Below, one piece after another: positions 1 through 13,200 of a stretch of DNA of 64,000 nucleotides. Made by a program: the position numbers and the translations under genes. Positions within the stretch are counted from its first letter, which is position 1. Each line of letters begins with the position of its first letter. Under the pieces are notes generated by a model, which did not search any database, had not been told where the DNA came from, and was given only the letters and a program-made list of their open reading frames with translations. The DNA lies in NCBI GenBank assembly GCA_050084985.1, contig JBITNC010000001.1, forward strand, positions 202,616,001-202,680,000, given 5' to 3'. This stretch comes from Nageia nagi (Eukaryota > Pinophyta).

Positions 1-324
1 CATACATGATTGCTCTAATTTCATAACTTAACGCCATGGGATCATTGTCTTTCAACTCTAGGTTGAAGAGCTTCAATTGTAATTGGATGAGTTCCAATTC
101 AAAATAGGAGTCATACAAATCTTTCAATTTCTTCAATGCATTCCAAACACAATTAATAGAGCTAATGTGGTGGTTAACCTCTTCATTAACTGAAGTTGCA
201 ATCAAAGCATAGGCCTTAATATTTTTCATATTTCAAACCGCAAGCTCTTTGGCATCAATCAATTTGGTAAGTTCGATGTCACCATAACAAATTCCAACCT
301 AGAAATCATTGAAAATTAAGGTAT
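1..324 (-). pseudogene. Copia-type gag (UBN2-like) remnant, running off the left edge
   Basis: Read on the minus strand, the segment gives fragments of a Copia gag capsid-like domain: LIDAKELAV, NIKAYALIATSVNEEV, NALKKLKDLYDSYFELELIQ, LKLFNLELKDNDPMAL, EIRAIM. The gag of plant Copia elements has this helix pattern. Stop codons interrupt it, for example just after KELAV, so it is dead. The rest of the element lies to the left of base 1. It sits downstream of the KAPP stop codon, transcribed in the same direction. Confidence 0.7.
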
Positions 325-336
325 GCTCTGATACCA
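325..336 (-). other. Retrotransposon primer-binding site (initiator tRNA-Met)
   Basis: On the minus strand the sequence is TGGTATCAGAGC, the standard plant primer-binding site complementary to the 3' end of initiator tRNA-Met. It lies directly between the LTR end (base 338) and the gag remnant. Confidence 0.85.
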
Positions 337-337
337 A

Positions 338-700
338 TGACAAACCGTTCATTAACTCTAAGATCAAAAGTGTTGTATTAGCTTATAAATGAAACTAAAT
401 ACATTATCAAATGACTTTACACATTCACTTTTCTAGGTAACCTACAGCAAACCAATTTATAACCTGGCAACTGGTTTATCACATATGAAACAATGTGATT
501 CAAGGAAACAATGAAATCAGTTATTCCACTAGAGAGAAATCTGGACTAGAAAAAATTGCTTGCAATCTTTTGAAACCACTATTTCTACAGAAAACATAAC
601 AATATTTATATAACAATATTTTGAAGTTAATTAAAGTGGATTAAAGAGAACACTTAGATGAAGACACATTATATGATACATGCATGTGTTTATTTGTTGT
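338..700 (-). mobile_element. 5' LTR of the left-edge Copia element (outer boundary uncertain)
   Basis: The LTR's inner end is TGACAAACC at 338 on the plus strand, abutting the primer-binding site. A TATA box (TATATAAA on the minus strand) at 605-612 fits a promoter driving the element leftwards. I could not find a convincing outer end or duplication, so the right limit is a guess; the KAPP 3' UTR may overlap it. Confidence 0.5.
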
Positions 701-1020
701 GTAATAAACACCTTCAATGCTAACATGCTTGAAATGATCAAAATAAAAACTAACATGAGACATGGTTTTGATTCATTATACAACCACATCTGTAGCTAAT
801 CTCGTCTTTCTTTCTGCACAGACCACCTCAATCTCAACCGTTCGAACCATCCCCAGAGGTTCAAACAAAGTATAGCATATAAAACCAAAAGAAACTGGAG
901 ACTGGATTATAATAGGGTAAAATGGTCACAGAAAAGAAAGCTCTCTGAAACAGATAATTTTAGAAATAAATCTACTGAGAAAAAACACTTACAACTGCAA
1001 TATAATGACAAGTATTATCA

Positions 1021-1215
1021 CTAATGCATATTAACGGACTTCAATTGTTTGCAGTCCAAAAAATTAGAAGATCCATCCATAGTTCCAAAATCCAAAACAA
1101 TTACAGTTGTGTTATCCTGTGTCCGCAACATCTGTGCCTTACTCAAAATCAAGTTAGCTATTCTTTCTGCACGAGGGACCTTAGGCCCTTCACCTAAGAA
1201 TTTCCCCTCAATGAC
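1021..1215 (-). CDS. KAPP: KAPP last exon with stop codon
   Basis: The exon is 195 nt, with acceptor TATATGCAG, starting VIEGKFLGEGPKV and ending KSVNMH plus TAG. It carries AERIANLILSKAQ and RTQDNTTVIVLDF, the terminal PP2C motif whose Asp binds metal. About 20 residues follow the usual family end, a modest species-specific tail. Confidence 0.92.
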   Translation of the reverse strand, partial: VIEGKFLGEGPKVPRAERIANLILSKAQMLRTQDNTTVIVLDFGTMDGSSNFLDCKQLKSVNMH

Positions 1216-4200
1216 CTGCATATAAACACAAACTGTCTGGATAAGCGATAACGTAAAGACCACAAACGACATCTCTTATATTTGTGCCACTGATTTTTTT
1301 CGTAGGAGCATATAGCTTGACTGGGTGTGACCATGTATCCATTTTGTGCTTGAACCCCTCTCATTGACATTTGATTCATTCAACAAAGCAGCATTCCTTT
1401 CTTACAAGTTACGACTATTAAAGATTTTATACCACTTTTTAAGATAAGTAATCAAAACATACATAAAACAACAATTATCATATAGATTTATTCCTTCAAC
1501 AGTCAAAAATATATCATGCACAAGTCTTTTGTTTCATTGAACAAATTACCTCAATAGCCAGATGTAGTGCACTTCTAGGACTCAAGACATCCCAAAGGCC
1601 ATCACTACAGCACAAAAGCATGTAAAGAGAAACATGTTCTGTTAGAAATTAGAGGAAATGGTAAACAAATGAAAAAGTTTGTGTTTCAAAAAAAATAAGA
1701 GAGAATTCTTGACTAACCCACCTTGCTATCACCGCTAGGGCTTTACTTTTTTGTGTTATTCTCAAAACTTCACTAATATATGGTTCAGCAGAGAAACGAA
1801 CATCTTGCTCCTTGAGATATTTGTCACCAAGAACACGAGCTATGTTCATTCCTAACACACAAGAACAGCTACTTGGTATGTTATTAAAAACAAATCAAAT
1901 TTGCTCTATCCAATCAAAATTGATAATAAACAACAATTTTTTTTACCACATAGTCGTGTTTCCCCATCTCGCAACTGCTTGCCTATTTCCAGCATACGGG
2001 TCTTTTCAGACATACTAGTAAGTCTGTGATCTTCTGTCATGAAAATGTGATTTTCTCCCAAGCTGCCAACAAGAATAAAACCAGATATCTAATTTGAAAT
2101 TTCCACTTTGATTTCTTTAGAGAGAAACAACCTTACTGTAGATTTGAGTCTAATTTGGAGACAAGATGTCAGTAACAATTGAAGAAAGAAAAGAGAGACC
2201 CTTGGAAACCAGTTAGATGTGAAAATAAAAGACATTAAATAGAACATCAAGTCCTGCTCTCAACAGAAAAAGAGAATGCAGACAAAAGTAAAGCATGTGA
2301 ATATCACATAATTTCTGCTCAAATATATGTTATGTTTCTAGCTCCTAGTGTCTTGTATACTCTTTATGCTCATGTTTAAGGTCCCAATTCTAACAAATTC
2401 ACTATAATGAACAGAGACAACACACACTTACATGAGAAGCCGGAACTAAACCTAGTTGCACTAACATTACAATTCATGATATTGCAATTAAAGATGTTTG
2501 AGTAATAGCATACACCTTATGGAGATCTTTGTTAAAGAAATCACTAGACAAATGCCTGGCCAATACATAAAGAGAAGAAGAATCTTAAATCACTTAAACA
2601 TATATGCATGAAGCACATGAATGCAGAGCTCAACACAAAAATAAAATGAAGAATGTGTTGGCATGTGAAGTTGACATGTAAATTTCACATGAACAAAGGG
2701 AAAATGCACTGCATGAGGGGCCTAAAACATGTATGGCGCAAATATATACAACCTACATGAAATGGAGTTTAACACAAAAGAGACTGACATATCCAAACAT
2801 AAGAACAAAGAACATGGTTTACTTCATATTTTTCAAAGGATTCTAATAACTGTAGAATGTCCTAAAGAATGCTAGTCACCTTTCAACTTAAATTAGCTTT
2901 GCCTCTTAAGCAGTTAATTATATTCAGAGAGTCTCTCTCTACCAACAATTTTTGGACCTTAATATCCTTTGCTAGTTTAACACCAGCATAAACAACTCTT
3001 CTTCAACCAAATTGCTGGTCATTTCTCCTAAACATTCTGTAAAAGCATGAACCATGACTCCCTTACTATTTTTAATAACCCCTCCACCTCCAGCGATTCC
3101 AGGATTTCCTTTAAAAGTCCCATCAAAATTCAATTTAAACCAATCAGTTTTTGGGGGTTGCCTGAACTGGTTTAGTGGCCCATTCTAGTTAAAAATGTTT
3201 ATTTAATTGAAGAGATGATATTTAGTGTCCAACAAATATTTATATGCTTGCTAGACCAATGGAATCAAGTTTGAATAGAGTGAACTTCGGAAGTGATACA
3301 TTGTGTAAACATTCACTTAATGAATGTTAACCCTTTCCGTATAAGGTTATTACTGGTAAACAATATGATGGAAGTGGCAGCGTCTAAATATCTGCACCTC
3401 TCAGATTGTAACCTTTAACACTTGTAGGATTTTTAAGTTGAAATATAAGGCAAGAAGATTTAGCATATAACAGTGATTTAAATCCATATCTTCCGTAAGT
3501 CCCTTGTTTATCCTCATGTATTTCTACAACGCAATAGGGAACTTAGGTACTACCTTGTATATCCATAACTATGTTGCTATAAGCATCACGTGTTTTCCTT
3601 TAAAGCATAAAAGTCGAGTGAGATGATGATGTAGCCTATAAATAATTTGGCAATGGACATACATCTTTACAGCCTGTATGCAGATCACAAACAACAAACT
3701 ACGGCCTTGGCAATATCTATTAACAGTAATAGCTAGACGAAAGGGCATTATGCACACATTGGTGCCATCATTGTTTCCATATGTATATGTCCAGTCCACT
3801 AGATCTAGTATTCAATCTCATCACATACAGATTTATCACACTTAACCCCTAAATGCTTGCAAAATAAGTTAAGAAACTAAAACAATGTAAAAGTTGCCAA
3901 AATAAGAAAGAGATAAAAACATCAGCACACAATAATGAAAACCAATGTAGCCTAGGAAAAACCTTTTTTGGGAAGAAAACCTCAACAACAATCAAAAACT
4001 CCTATTCGCTGATGAAGTACAAATTCGTCCTTCCAAAAAGACCAATGCAATCAAAAGAACTTAGAGTGGGTCACACAAACGGATTAGTTTTGAACAAGAA
4101 GTCTAATCAGATATCACAAAAGAAAGGCAATTCAAAATACGAAACATTTAAACATGAAAGCAATGGATTAGCAACAACTTGGGACAATTCAAATACTTTA

Positions 4201-7200
4201 GAAATATTTCCAACAAATTCTCCTAAAACTTGTGAGTATTCAAGGAGGGGGCATGGAAATTTTCGAATTATGACAAATTGTTCTAAAGGATCAATCCACA
4301 ACTCCAATTGATGACAAAACACTTAGAATCAATATTTATGTAAAATTCCCAAATATTCTCAACATGGAAATTAGGCAAGCAAATATTAAATAAATATCAA
4401 ATGATGCTCCTAGGCATGCCACAAACTGATCTAGGGCATCAAACAAGTCACACTAAATACTAGAAAGCCCAACAATGCACTACTCAAGCAAAATATCACC
4501 CCTATGAGACAACGCCACATCTAGGAATGCATTTATCAAGCACACCACATCAATAATAATCCAGGAATGCCGACAACTCAAACAACTCACTCATACAAGC
4601 ATAATTATACTAAATTGTTCAACGTTGCATATATGGTAGCATGAACAAGTCAAACGAACATCAATATGAGACAATGAAATGGAGATCAACTATGCCACGA
4701 TTGTATTAATGATATATGCTAAGAGAGATACAATACCAGGCCCAAAAATGGCTCAATGTTGGCCTCCAAGGAACCAACTTGGGCACACAACTATGTAGAG
4801 ATGGATATTGCTGATGAAACCACTGTAGAACAATCACACTTTACTAGATATGTGGATGCCACACTGAAGGGCTCCCTCACAGGCTAGCTCCCTGAGAAGA
4901 GAACGGATGTGATTTCGGACTGACATCGGATGGATTCAAAGGAGCAAACCGCTTGTGGATGCCTCAGGATAGGGAAACCCCACAACACGAACATTCACCT
5001 CAACCACTAGTCAGAAGGTGTTCCAAGCCTCATGGAATCTCCTTGTGCACTACGCCCAAGGGTGCTTGACGCCACCAAGTCTTAAATAGCAAGAGGAGGT
5101 TTCAATATCAAATTAAGTCTATCTCTACAATGAGGCTCCTTTGCCTTTTATAACATGTCTCTAGATCTGGATCTCACCTATGAGTCATCCCCAACCTCTC
5201 CAATCTCAACGTTAGCCTCTTGGAGGCCCAAAATCTCCAATGTGGGTGCCTAGGAGTCAAGCATGCCCAATGTGGATACCTAGAGTCCATAGATGCTAAT
5301 ATGGTAGTCCAAGGTGCCACGCATGCCAACATGGGAGTCCAAGGTGCCATGTGGGTCTAGAAGCCTCCCCAAGGTTGGCGTAAGTGCTTAAGCCCATCAT
5401 TGGGTTCTAGGTGTCCATTATGCTAGTTTTGATGTTACAATGAGGCTTGGGATTCCCACAATTATCTTAGGATCTCCAAATGAATTAATGACAAATTAAT
5501 TAACACATCCTAGCTTGGGAGGAAAACGTACCTCATGGGGATCACAATGTGGCTCCAACAGACCATTATATTTCTATCACAAGTAACCAACAACAAATAC
5601 ATGAATAGATAAAATATTTACAAAAGGAAATCCCTAGGATTCCAAATTTATTTAATTTCTAGTAAAAAGGGATGTTACAAAGCCTCCCCTCTCAAAATTG
5701 CTTGCCCTCAAGCAATTCAATGATGGTTGTGCTAGTATTTCAACTCCTTCCCATGTGGAATCTTCATTTGGAAAATCCTTCCACTTGATCAAGTACTCAT
5801 GAATCTATCTTGATCTTAACTTCTTTATTTTGGTCTCCAACACCACCTCTGGAATCAAAACCAGCCATCTCTCTTCATCAAGTGGTGAAAGGGTGGTTGA
5901 TGAGGCATCTTGTTGTCTCAATGCCTTCTTAAGGAGTGACACATGAAAAATATTGTGAATCTTGCTTTCTTTGGGCAGCTCTAGTTCGTATGCAACTTCT
6001 CCAACCTTGCGCAGGACTTTGTATGGGCCAAAAAATCTAGGTTGTAGTTTTTTTGCTCTTCTCTTCTTGAGTGAGGATTGCCTAAATGTTTGCAACCTTA
6101 AATACATCATCTCCCCTACTTCAAAGGTTCTATTAGTCCTTTGATCAGCATACTTCTTTTGACGATTTTAGGCCATTTGCAAATTTTCCTTTAGAGTTTT
6201 CATGATGTCTTGGCTGTCTTGCAAAAAATCTTTAGCTTTGGGGGCTTTCCCTTCATCAAAAATCAAATCTATGAAGTTAGGAGTATCATAACCATACAAA
6301 GCTTTGAAAGGAGACATTCCTATAGACAATTAATGCATAGAGTTGTAACAATACTCCCCAATGTGGAGCCATTTAACCCACGTTTGTTGTTGCCATGTTA
6401 CATAGTGCCTCAAATACCCCTCAAGCCATTTGTTTACAATTTCTGTTTGCCAATCAGTTTGTGAGTGATAGCTAGTGCTTGGGGTCAAATTAGTGCCACT
6501 CATCTGAAAGAGTTCTTGCCAAAACATGCTCATAAATTTGCTATCCTTGTCACTTACAATCCTTTTTTGCAAACCATTTAATCTAAATATTTCTTTGAAG
6601 AATAAATCAGCCAATTGTACTATTATATATGTGTTGGTAATGGCAAAGAAATGAGCAAATTTAGTGAGCCTATCCATTACTACAAAAATGCAATCTTTAC
6701 CTTGCACCTTTGGGAGATCCGTAATGAAATCGATAGAGATATCTTCCCATTTTTGTAGTAGAATGGGCAATGGCTGAAGTAGTCTTGCTGGTTTTACATT
6801 CTCCTCCTTATTTTCCTGACATTGCACACACTCATGAACATGTTTACAGACGTCCTATTTTAGCCCTTTCCATGCAAACCACTCCCTTACTGCTCTATAC
6901 GTTTTCATGATCCCTGGGTGACCTGCAAGGGGCATATTATGCAAAGCATGGAGCACCTTTTCGTTCATTTTAGAGTTAGGGTCAAGAAGATTATGTTATT
7001 CTTCCAACCCATCCCTTACCGTGTACCTTTCATTTTTCACCATTCCATCAAGAATGCCTCAAGCAAATTTATCTTTGATATATTCAGCCATAATATTTGT
7101 TTTCCAATCAGCAGAAATAAAAGAGAAAGAGTAGAAAGAAGGATTCCTAGATAATGTATCAGCAGCTGTATTCTATTTCCCTTTGATATATTGAATCTCA

Positions 7201-10200
7201 AAATCAAAAGATTGAAGCTTCCTTACCCACTTTTGTTGCTTTTCACTCAAATCCGATTGGCTGAGGAACTATTTCAAGCTATTGTGGTCACTTTTGATAA
7301 TCAAAGGCCCACAAACTAGATATTGCCTAAATCTCTCCAACGCATGCATAATAGCCAACATTTCTTTGTCAAACACACTAAAATTTTGTTCTGCATTAGT
7401 AAGTTTTCTACTTTCAAATGCTATTGGCTATCCATTTTGCATGAGTATAGCCCCTATACGAAGTTTTGATGCATGACATTCAACAGTAAATGGTGCTGAA
7501 AAATCAAGAATAGTTAAACATGGACAAGAACACAACCTTTTTGAGCGTCTCAAAAGCATATTGAGCATCATTACTCCACATGAATGCATTCTTCTTGGTC
7601 AATTGTGTCAATTACTAGAAATCCTCTTAATTATGTCAAGGTGGTGGGCACCGGCCAATCCTGACTTGCTACAATTTTTTGCTCATCCACCCTAACTCTT
7701 GCTGGGAAGCAATCAGCTAGACGATCAAAATGGGAAAGCAACCCAACATTTAGGTGAGAACACGTTACTAAACTCCTCTTGTAAGGAATGATACCCCAAG
7801 GTTTCTATTGGAAAGCTCGTGTCGTTAATACGAGCTTTAAATTGTGTAGGTCTTGTTTGTGAATCAGCTGAGTGGTGTAGTAGAGATACTAACTATTAAC
7901 ACATTTTTTTTAGGGACTGAGGTGTCTTATCTTGCAATAGTTCAAAAGTTGCTATAGTTTTAAAGAAAGTGTAAAAATAAAGAAAAGAAAAATGAGAATG
8001 AGGTTGGATACTAGATAGACTTCAAAGAGGCAATCACAATGCAACATTGTCTAAATTTTCTCTCTCGGATCAGTTAAAAAATCTTGTTCAATTCAATCAA
8101 ATCTTTGAAACGAATGACTGTTGTCCAATCATTCCAAAGATGAGCGAAAAGTAGAGTTGATTGTCGGTACTCTGCAAGTAGGATCGATGCAATCAAATGG
8201 ACTAAGCATAAGTGGGGGTGAATGGTTTTGAACAAGAGGTCTAGGAAGATGTCTTAAGAGAAAAGTCGATTCAGAATACAAACATTTATCAAGCAAGCAA
8301 TGAATTAGCAACAATTCAAACATTTTCAAAAATTTCCAACAAACTCTCATAAAACTCAAAAGTTTTCAAAGAGAAGGCACGAAAATTTTTGAATTACAGA
8401 AATTGCTCTAAAGGGATGGATCAATCCACCACTCCAATAGATGAAAACACACTTTGAATCAATATGTAGCCACTTCAAGTTTTGAGAGGATTCGGAGCTT
8501 TTAGAAGCTTTTGAGCAAGATTTGGGATTTTTGCCAAAATTTTGGGTTTTCATGTCTATAGATTTTTTTGGAAGAAAAAAGTGAAAAAAAGTTTAAATTT
8601 CCATAGGAATGCAAAACACCTCCTAGATTTTTGACCACTCAAACTTGCTTGAATCTGAAATTTCCAAACTTTCAATGCGCTCCAAATGTGCATTTCCATG
8701 CAACGCTCAAAATTGAATTTTGCCCAAAATTTGGTCTTTCTCCATGAAAATAGGCGCCATTTTTCACCTCTATGGATCTTCTAAGTTTAATTTTGCTTAG
8801 AATGGGGTCCTTTGTCCATTGATGTGCTCACACTTCATTCTTGATCAAAATCTACCTTTTTCCTTGAAACTAGGCGCTCATTTTCACCTCATTGGATTTC
8901 CATAGACATGGAAAAGTGTGCCTAGGAATTAGGAGCAATTCCCTTGGTAAAAATCAAAATTTTCAAAGTTTAAACCTTTCTAAAATGGCCCCCTTTATGC
9001 ATTGATGTGGTCAAATTCGATCTTTGAGCACAAAACCACTTTCCTCCTTAACTTAGGTGCTCATTTTCACCTCATTGGATTTCCATAGACATGGAAAAGT
9101 GCACCTAGGAATTAGGAGCATTTCCCTTGCTCAAAAGCAAAAACTTGAAGTGTTAAATGTGTCTAAAATAGCCTTTTCCATGCAAATATGTACTCAAACT
9201 TGGGCTTTGAAAACATTTGTACTTTCTCCCTTGATTTAGATGCCAAAATGTATGCCAATGGATTTCTATTCCTTGAAAACCAGCACCTACCCTTTAGGAG
9301 CCTCAAACTTGGTTAAAATGCAAAAATTTGAAGTTTAAACATTCCTAAAATGAGGTTTTCCATGTCCCCAAGCCTTCAAAATTGACTTTTGAGCCCAAAA
9401 TATTTTATCTTTTCTTGCGAGGTGCCAAAATTCACCCCATTGGATTTCCATAGGCATGAAAACATGCACCTAGCCTTTAGGGGCTCAAAAAATTGCTCAA
9501 AATTGAAAATTTGTAGACCTAATATGCCTTATAGTCTTTTCCATCCATTCATGCACTTAGACTTGAATTTTGATGAAAATCCACTTTTCCTCTTGGAGTT
9601 AGGTGCTGATTTGCACCTTAGTGGATTTCCCATAGGCATGGAAAAGTGCACCTAGGGTTTTGGGGCACTAGAATTACTCAAAATCAAAAATTGGAAGACC
9701 TAAAGTGCCTTGCAAACAAATCATCATCTTTGAGTTTTGAACCAAATTCCATTTCCTCCTTGGTGGCTAGGCACCAAAATTCACCCCATTGGATTTCCAT
9801 AGGAATGCAAAACCCCTCCTAGATGCCATTTGTGCATGCTTGGTCGAAATCAAAAATTTCCAAGCCTAAACTTGCCTGAATTGACATCCTCCACTGGCAT
9901 GTGTTCTCTGATTTCAACTCTGGAAAATTTTGAAAAACCCCATCTCCATTGGCCTCATTCTAGACCCAAAAATTCGTTCTCTGATAATATCTCTCAGATC
10001 CTGGCTCCTTGACTGCAAAATTGGTGATTGGATACTTTCATACTCTTCGGGGTCTTTTTCACATGACCCTATGAATCGCTCCCTGATATCATGTTTGCAC
10101 TCTTCAGAATGAACTATCCATTGCCAAACGCCAATCTTAAGGCAATGCACCTTATTGCCTTTGCAAAAATAGGGTTCCCAAAATCTTGTATTTTGGGGTG

Positions 10201-13200
10201 TGTTGTGCAGGCACAACAACTCCCTGATGGCTGATTACATGCCCTAAATACATAATTTCAATCATGCCAAATTCACATTTGGATTGTTTAGCATAGAATT
10301 TTTGATTCTGCAAAATGCTCAAAATGGTATCCAAGTGTTGGAGGTGCTCCTCCCACATTTTGCTATATACCAATATGTCATCAAAGAAAACCAACACAAA
10401 CTTTCTTAATTGTTCCCTGAAAACCTGATTCATGGTTGATTGAAAAGTAGTTGGTGCATTAGTCAATCCAAATAGCATAACTAGAAACTCAAAATGCCCA
10501 TTATGACACCTAAATGTTGTCTTGTGAATATCCTCCTCTTTCATTCTTATATGATGATATCCTGATCTCAAATCAATTTTGGAGAAATATGTAGCACCAT
10601 GTAACTCATCAATAAGATCATCTACTCTAGGGATAGGATACCTGTTTTTGATGGTCTTCTTGTTGAGCATCGATAGTCAATGCACATTCGCATAGTCTCG
10701 TCCTTCTTCTTGACCAACACCACCGAAGAAGCAAAGGGGCTAGAGCTTGGCTGTATGAATCCCATGTCCAATAACTCTTTGATTGTTTTCTCGATCTCAT
10801 CCTTGTAGACCTTAGGATTGCAATAGGGAGTAATCATGAATGGTTTTGCTCCTTGCTCCAACTCTATGATGTGCTCAAATCCTCTTGAGGGTGGCAACCC
10901 TCTAGGCATGTCTCCAAAAACGTCAAGGTATTTTTCCAAGATGCATTGGACCTCTCCTTGCTACGATTTTCCCTCCTGAAGATGTGACGTAGGGCTTCCC
11001 TTGGTTAGGGTGAAGATATAGCCCCACTCTATCTCCTCCTTTCAGATGATAGTACTCATCTTCTTGGCTGAAACAATCCATGCAATGGCCTCCAACTTGT
11101 TGCATGTTGCTTTGGATCTGAGTGAAAATTTTCGTTCACTCTTTTTCTTTAGATCCAGTGGGGTAACTACATCCTTGATGCTCTTGAACTGCCCAGATCC
11201 AGACGTTGGGGGCTTTGCTAACTTTTTTCCTACAACGTTGGATTCCTTCTTCTCTACCACGTGGGTCTAGGAGCCATGCGTGGGTGCTAGGGTGTCATCA
11301 TGGGCCAACATGGGGGTCTAGAAGCCTCCCCAAGTTTGGCGAAAGTGTTCAAGCCCATTGTTGGGTTCTAGGTGTACATTAATCTATGCTTTATGTTACA
11401 ATGCGGCTTGGGATTCCCACAATCATCTTAGGATCTCCAAGTGAATTAATGACAATTTAAATAACACATCCTAGCTTGGGACGAAACCATCCCTCATGGG
11501 GCTCACAATGTGGGTCCAACGAACCATTATATTTCTATCCCAAGTAACTAACAACAAATATATGAATAGATAAAATATTTACAAAAGGGAATCCTTAGGA
11601 TTCCAAATTTATTTAATTTTTAGTAAAAGGAGATGTTACAATTTAGCCACTTGTATTATGTTCGTAAAAGAGTCATGCACATGCACACATCAATTTGCTC
11701 CTCAATTACAAAAAAAATTTGATTTTCAGGAAATTTGGCCTTTTCTGACACTTGAACATTCTAACTCAAAAGGAGACCCCCTATGATCTATTTATAGACT
11801 TTTTGGAGCCAACTTTTGGGTGTTGCCGTAATTCTAACCTAATGAAATTGAAATGCAAACGAAATTACATTTGAATTGGTAGGAGAACACATTCATTCTT
11901 TTAACCACTTTAGTCTATTTACATTGAAAATTGATCCTTTTACAAAAGAGCTTGTGGATCTTGAGTTTGTTTTGGATCTCCTCCACCATCTTTGAGTAGC
12001 CTTTTCGCTAAAATGTAGATTCAATCTTTGACTTGAGCGATCTTGGCAAGCTTTTGAGCAATCTAGTGAGGATTTTTAAAAAAATGGATTTTTGGTCTAA
12101 CATTTGGAAAATGATAGGGATGGGGGCCGGCGAAATTTATAAAAAAATTTAAAAGTGCCTAGATGGATCTTCAAGGTGTTTGAGATCAATTCAAGGGATT
12201 TTGGAGCTTCGGATCAAAATTTGAGATTTTGAACACTTGAAGAAAAATTGGCTTTAGTGATCAAGTGTGGTGTACAAGTTTTGTCAAAAAGCTCATGCCT
12301 GGTGCTCAAATGCTCAAGTTATCAAGTTTTGGTGCTCAAATGTCCCCTTTGTGCGTTCTAGATGCTTCGTAGCCTCAATTGACCACTCCAAAGGTGCTTT
12401 TTGAATGCTAGACCAGTCTTTCTCCATCTTAGGCACCAAGTTTTCATGTTTGATGGTCTCAAAGCCCAAAAATTTGTGCCTAGCTCTAGATTGTGCATTT
12501 TTTTGTGAATTTTTTTATGTTTCTTGGAAGTTGTGCCATTTCCAAATGGGTATGCCCTCATGAAATTGCAAGGAATTTGAAATTTTGACCAAATCAAGTG
12601 GATTTCACCTCTCGGCGTACAGTTTAGCTCTTTGATGGTGTTAAAGCTTAAATTCTTGTGCCTAGCTTGAGGGGATAGCAAATTTGGTCAGAATTGAAAA
12701 GTTGCAAGTCCAAATATGCTTGGAATGACCTTATGCAACTTGCCCATGTTTTTGTTTTTCGAAATTTGCATGTTGAAATTTGGCCAAAATGACCTTGCTC
12801 TTGCTTAGGTGCCAATTTTTGGGCTTCTATGGTTTCAAAGCTTGAAAAATTGCACCTAGCCTCTAGGCATGCAAATTTTGCTCATTTTTGGAATTCCTTT
12901 GGCCATTTGATGTGCAATTTGAAGATGAATCCTCTTATGATTTCAAGAAAATTTTCAATTTTTGGTGCTCAAGTGCTCAACTTTGGTGCTCAAATGTTCC
13001 CTTTGTGCACTTTGCATGCTTCGTGGCTTCAATTGACCACTCTAAAGGTGCGTTTTGCATGCTAGACTGATTTTTCTCCATCTTAGGCACCAATTTTTCG
13101 TGTACGATGGTCTCAAAGCCCAAAAATCTGTGCCTAGCTTTAGATTGTGCATTTTTTGTCATTTTTCTTTTATATTTCTTGGACCAAGTTGTGCAATTTC

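Larger units (their letters stand above)
4339..11640 (-). mobile_element. Element D: chromovirus (Ty3/gypsy) with truncated 5' LTR, interrupted by A
   Basis: D is bounded by TG...CA and a 5-bp duplication ATTTA (4334-4338 and 11641-11645). It runs on the minus strand: partial 5' LTR (11262-11640), reverse transcriptase, RNase H, integrase, chromodomain, polypurine tract, 3' LTR (4339-5679). The rest of the 5' LTR, the primer-binding site, gag and protease are deleted. Element A (7700-10218) splits the polymerase. The chromodomain motif YLIKWKDFPNEDSTWE marks it as a chromovirus. Stops and frameshifts make it inactive. Confidence 0.88.

Noticed and set aside
4012-4322. Overlapping open frames on both strands at 4.0-4.3 kb
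   Set aside because: The block matches 8150-8460 in element A without conserving the frame, so it is repeat sequence, not a gene.
10195-10218. Hairpin TTGTGC/GCACAA as a Helitron 3' end
   Set aside because: Helitrons end in CTRR and make no target duplication. Here the ends are TG...CA with 5-bp duplications.
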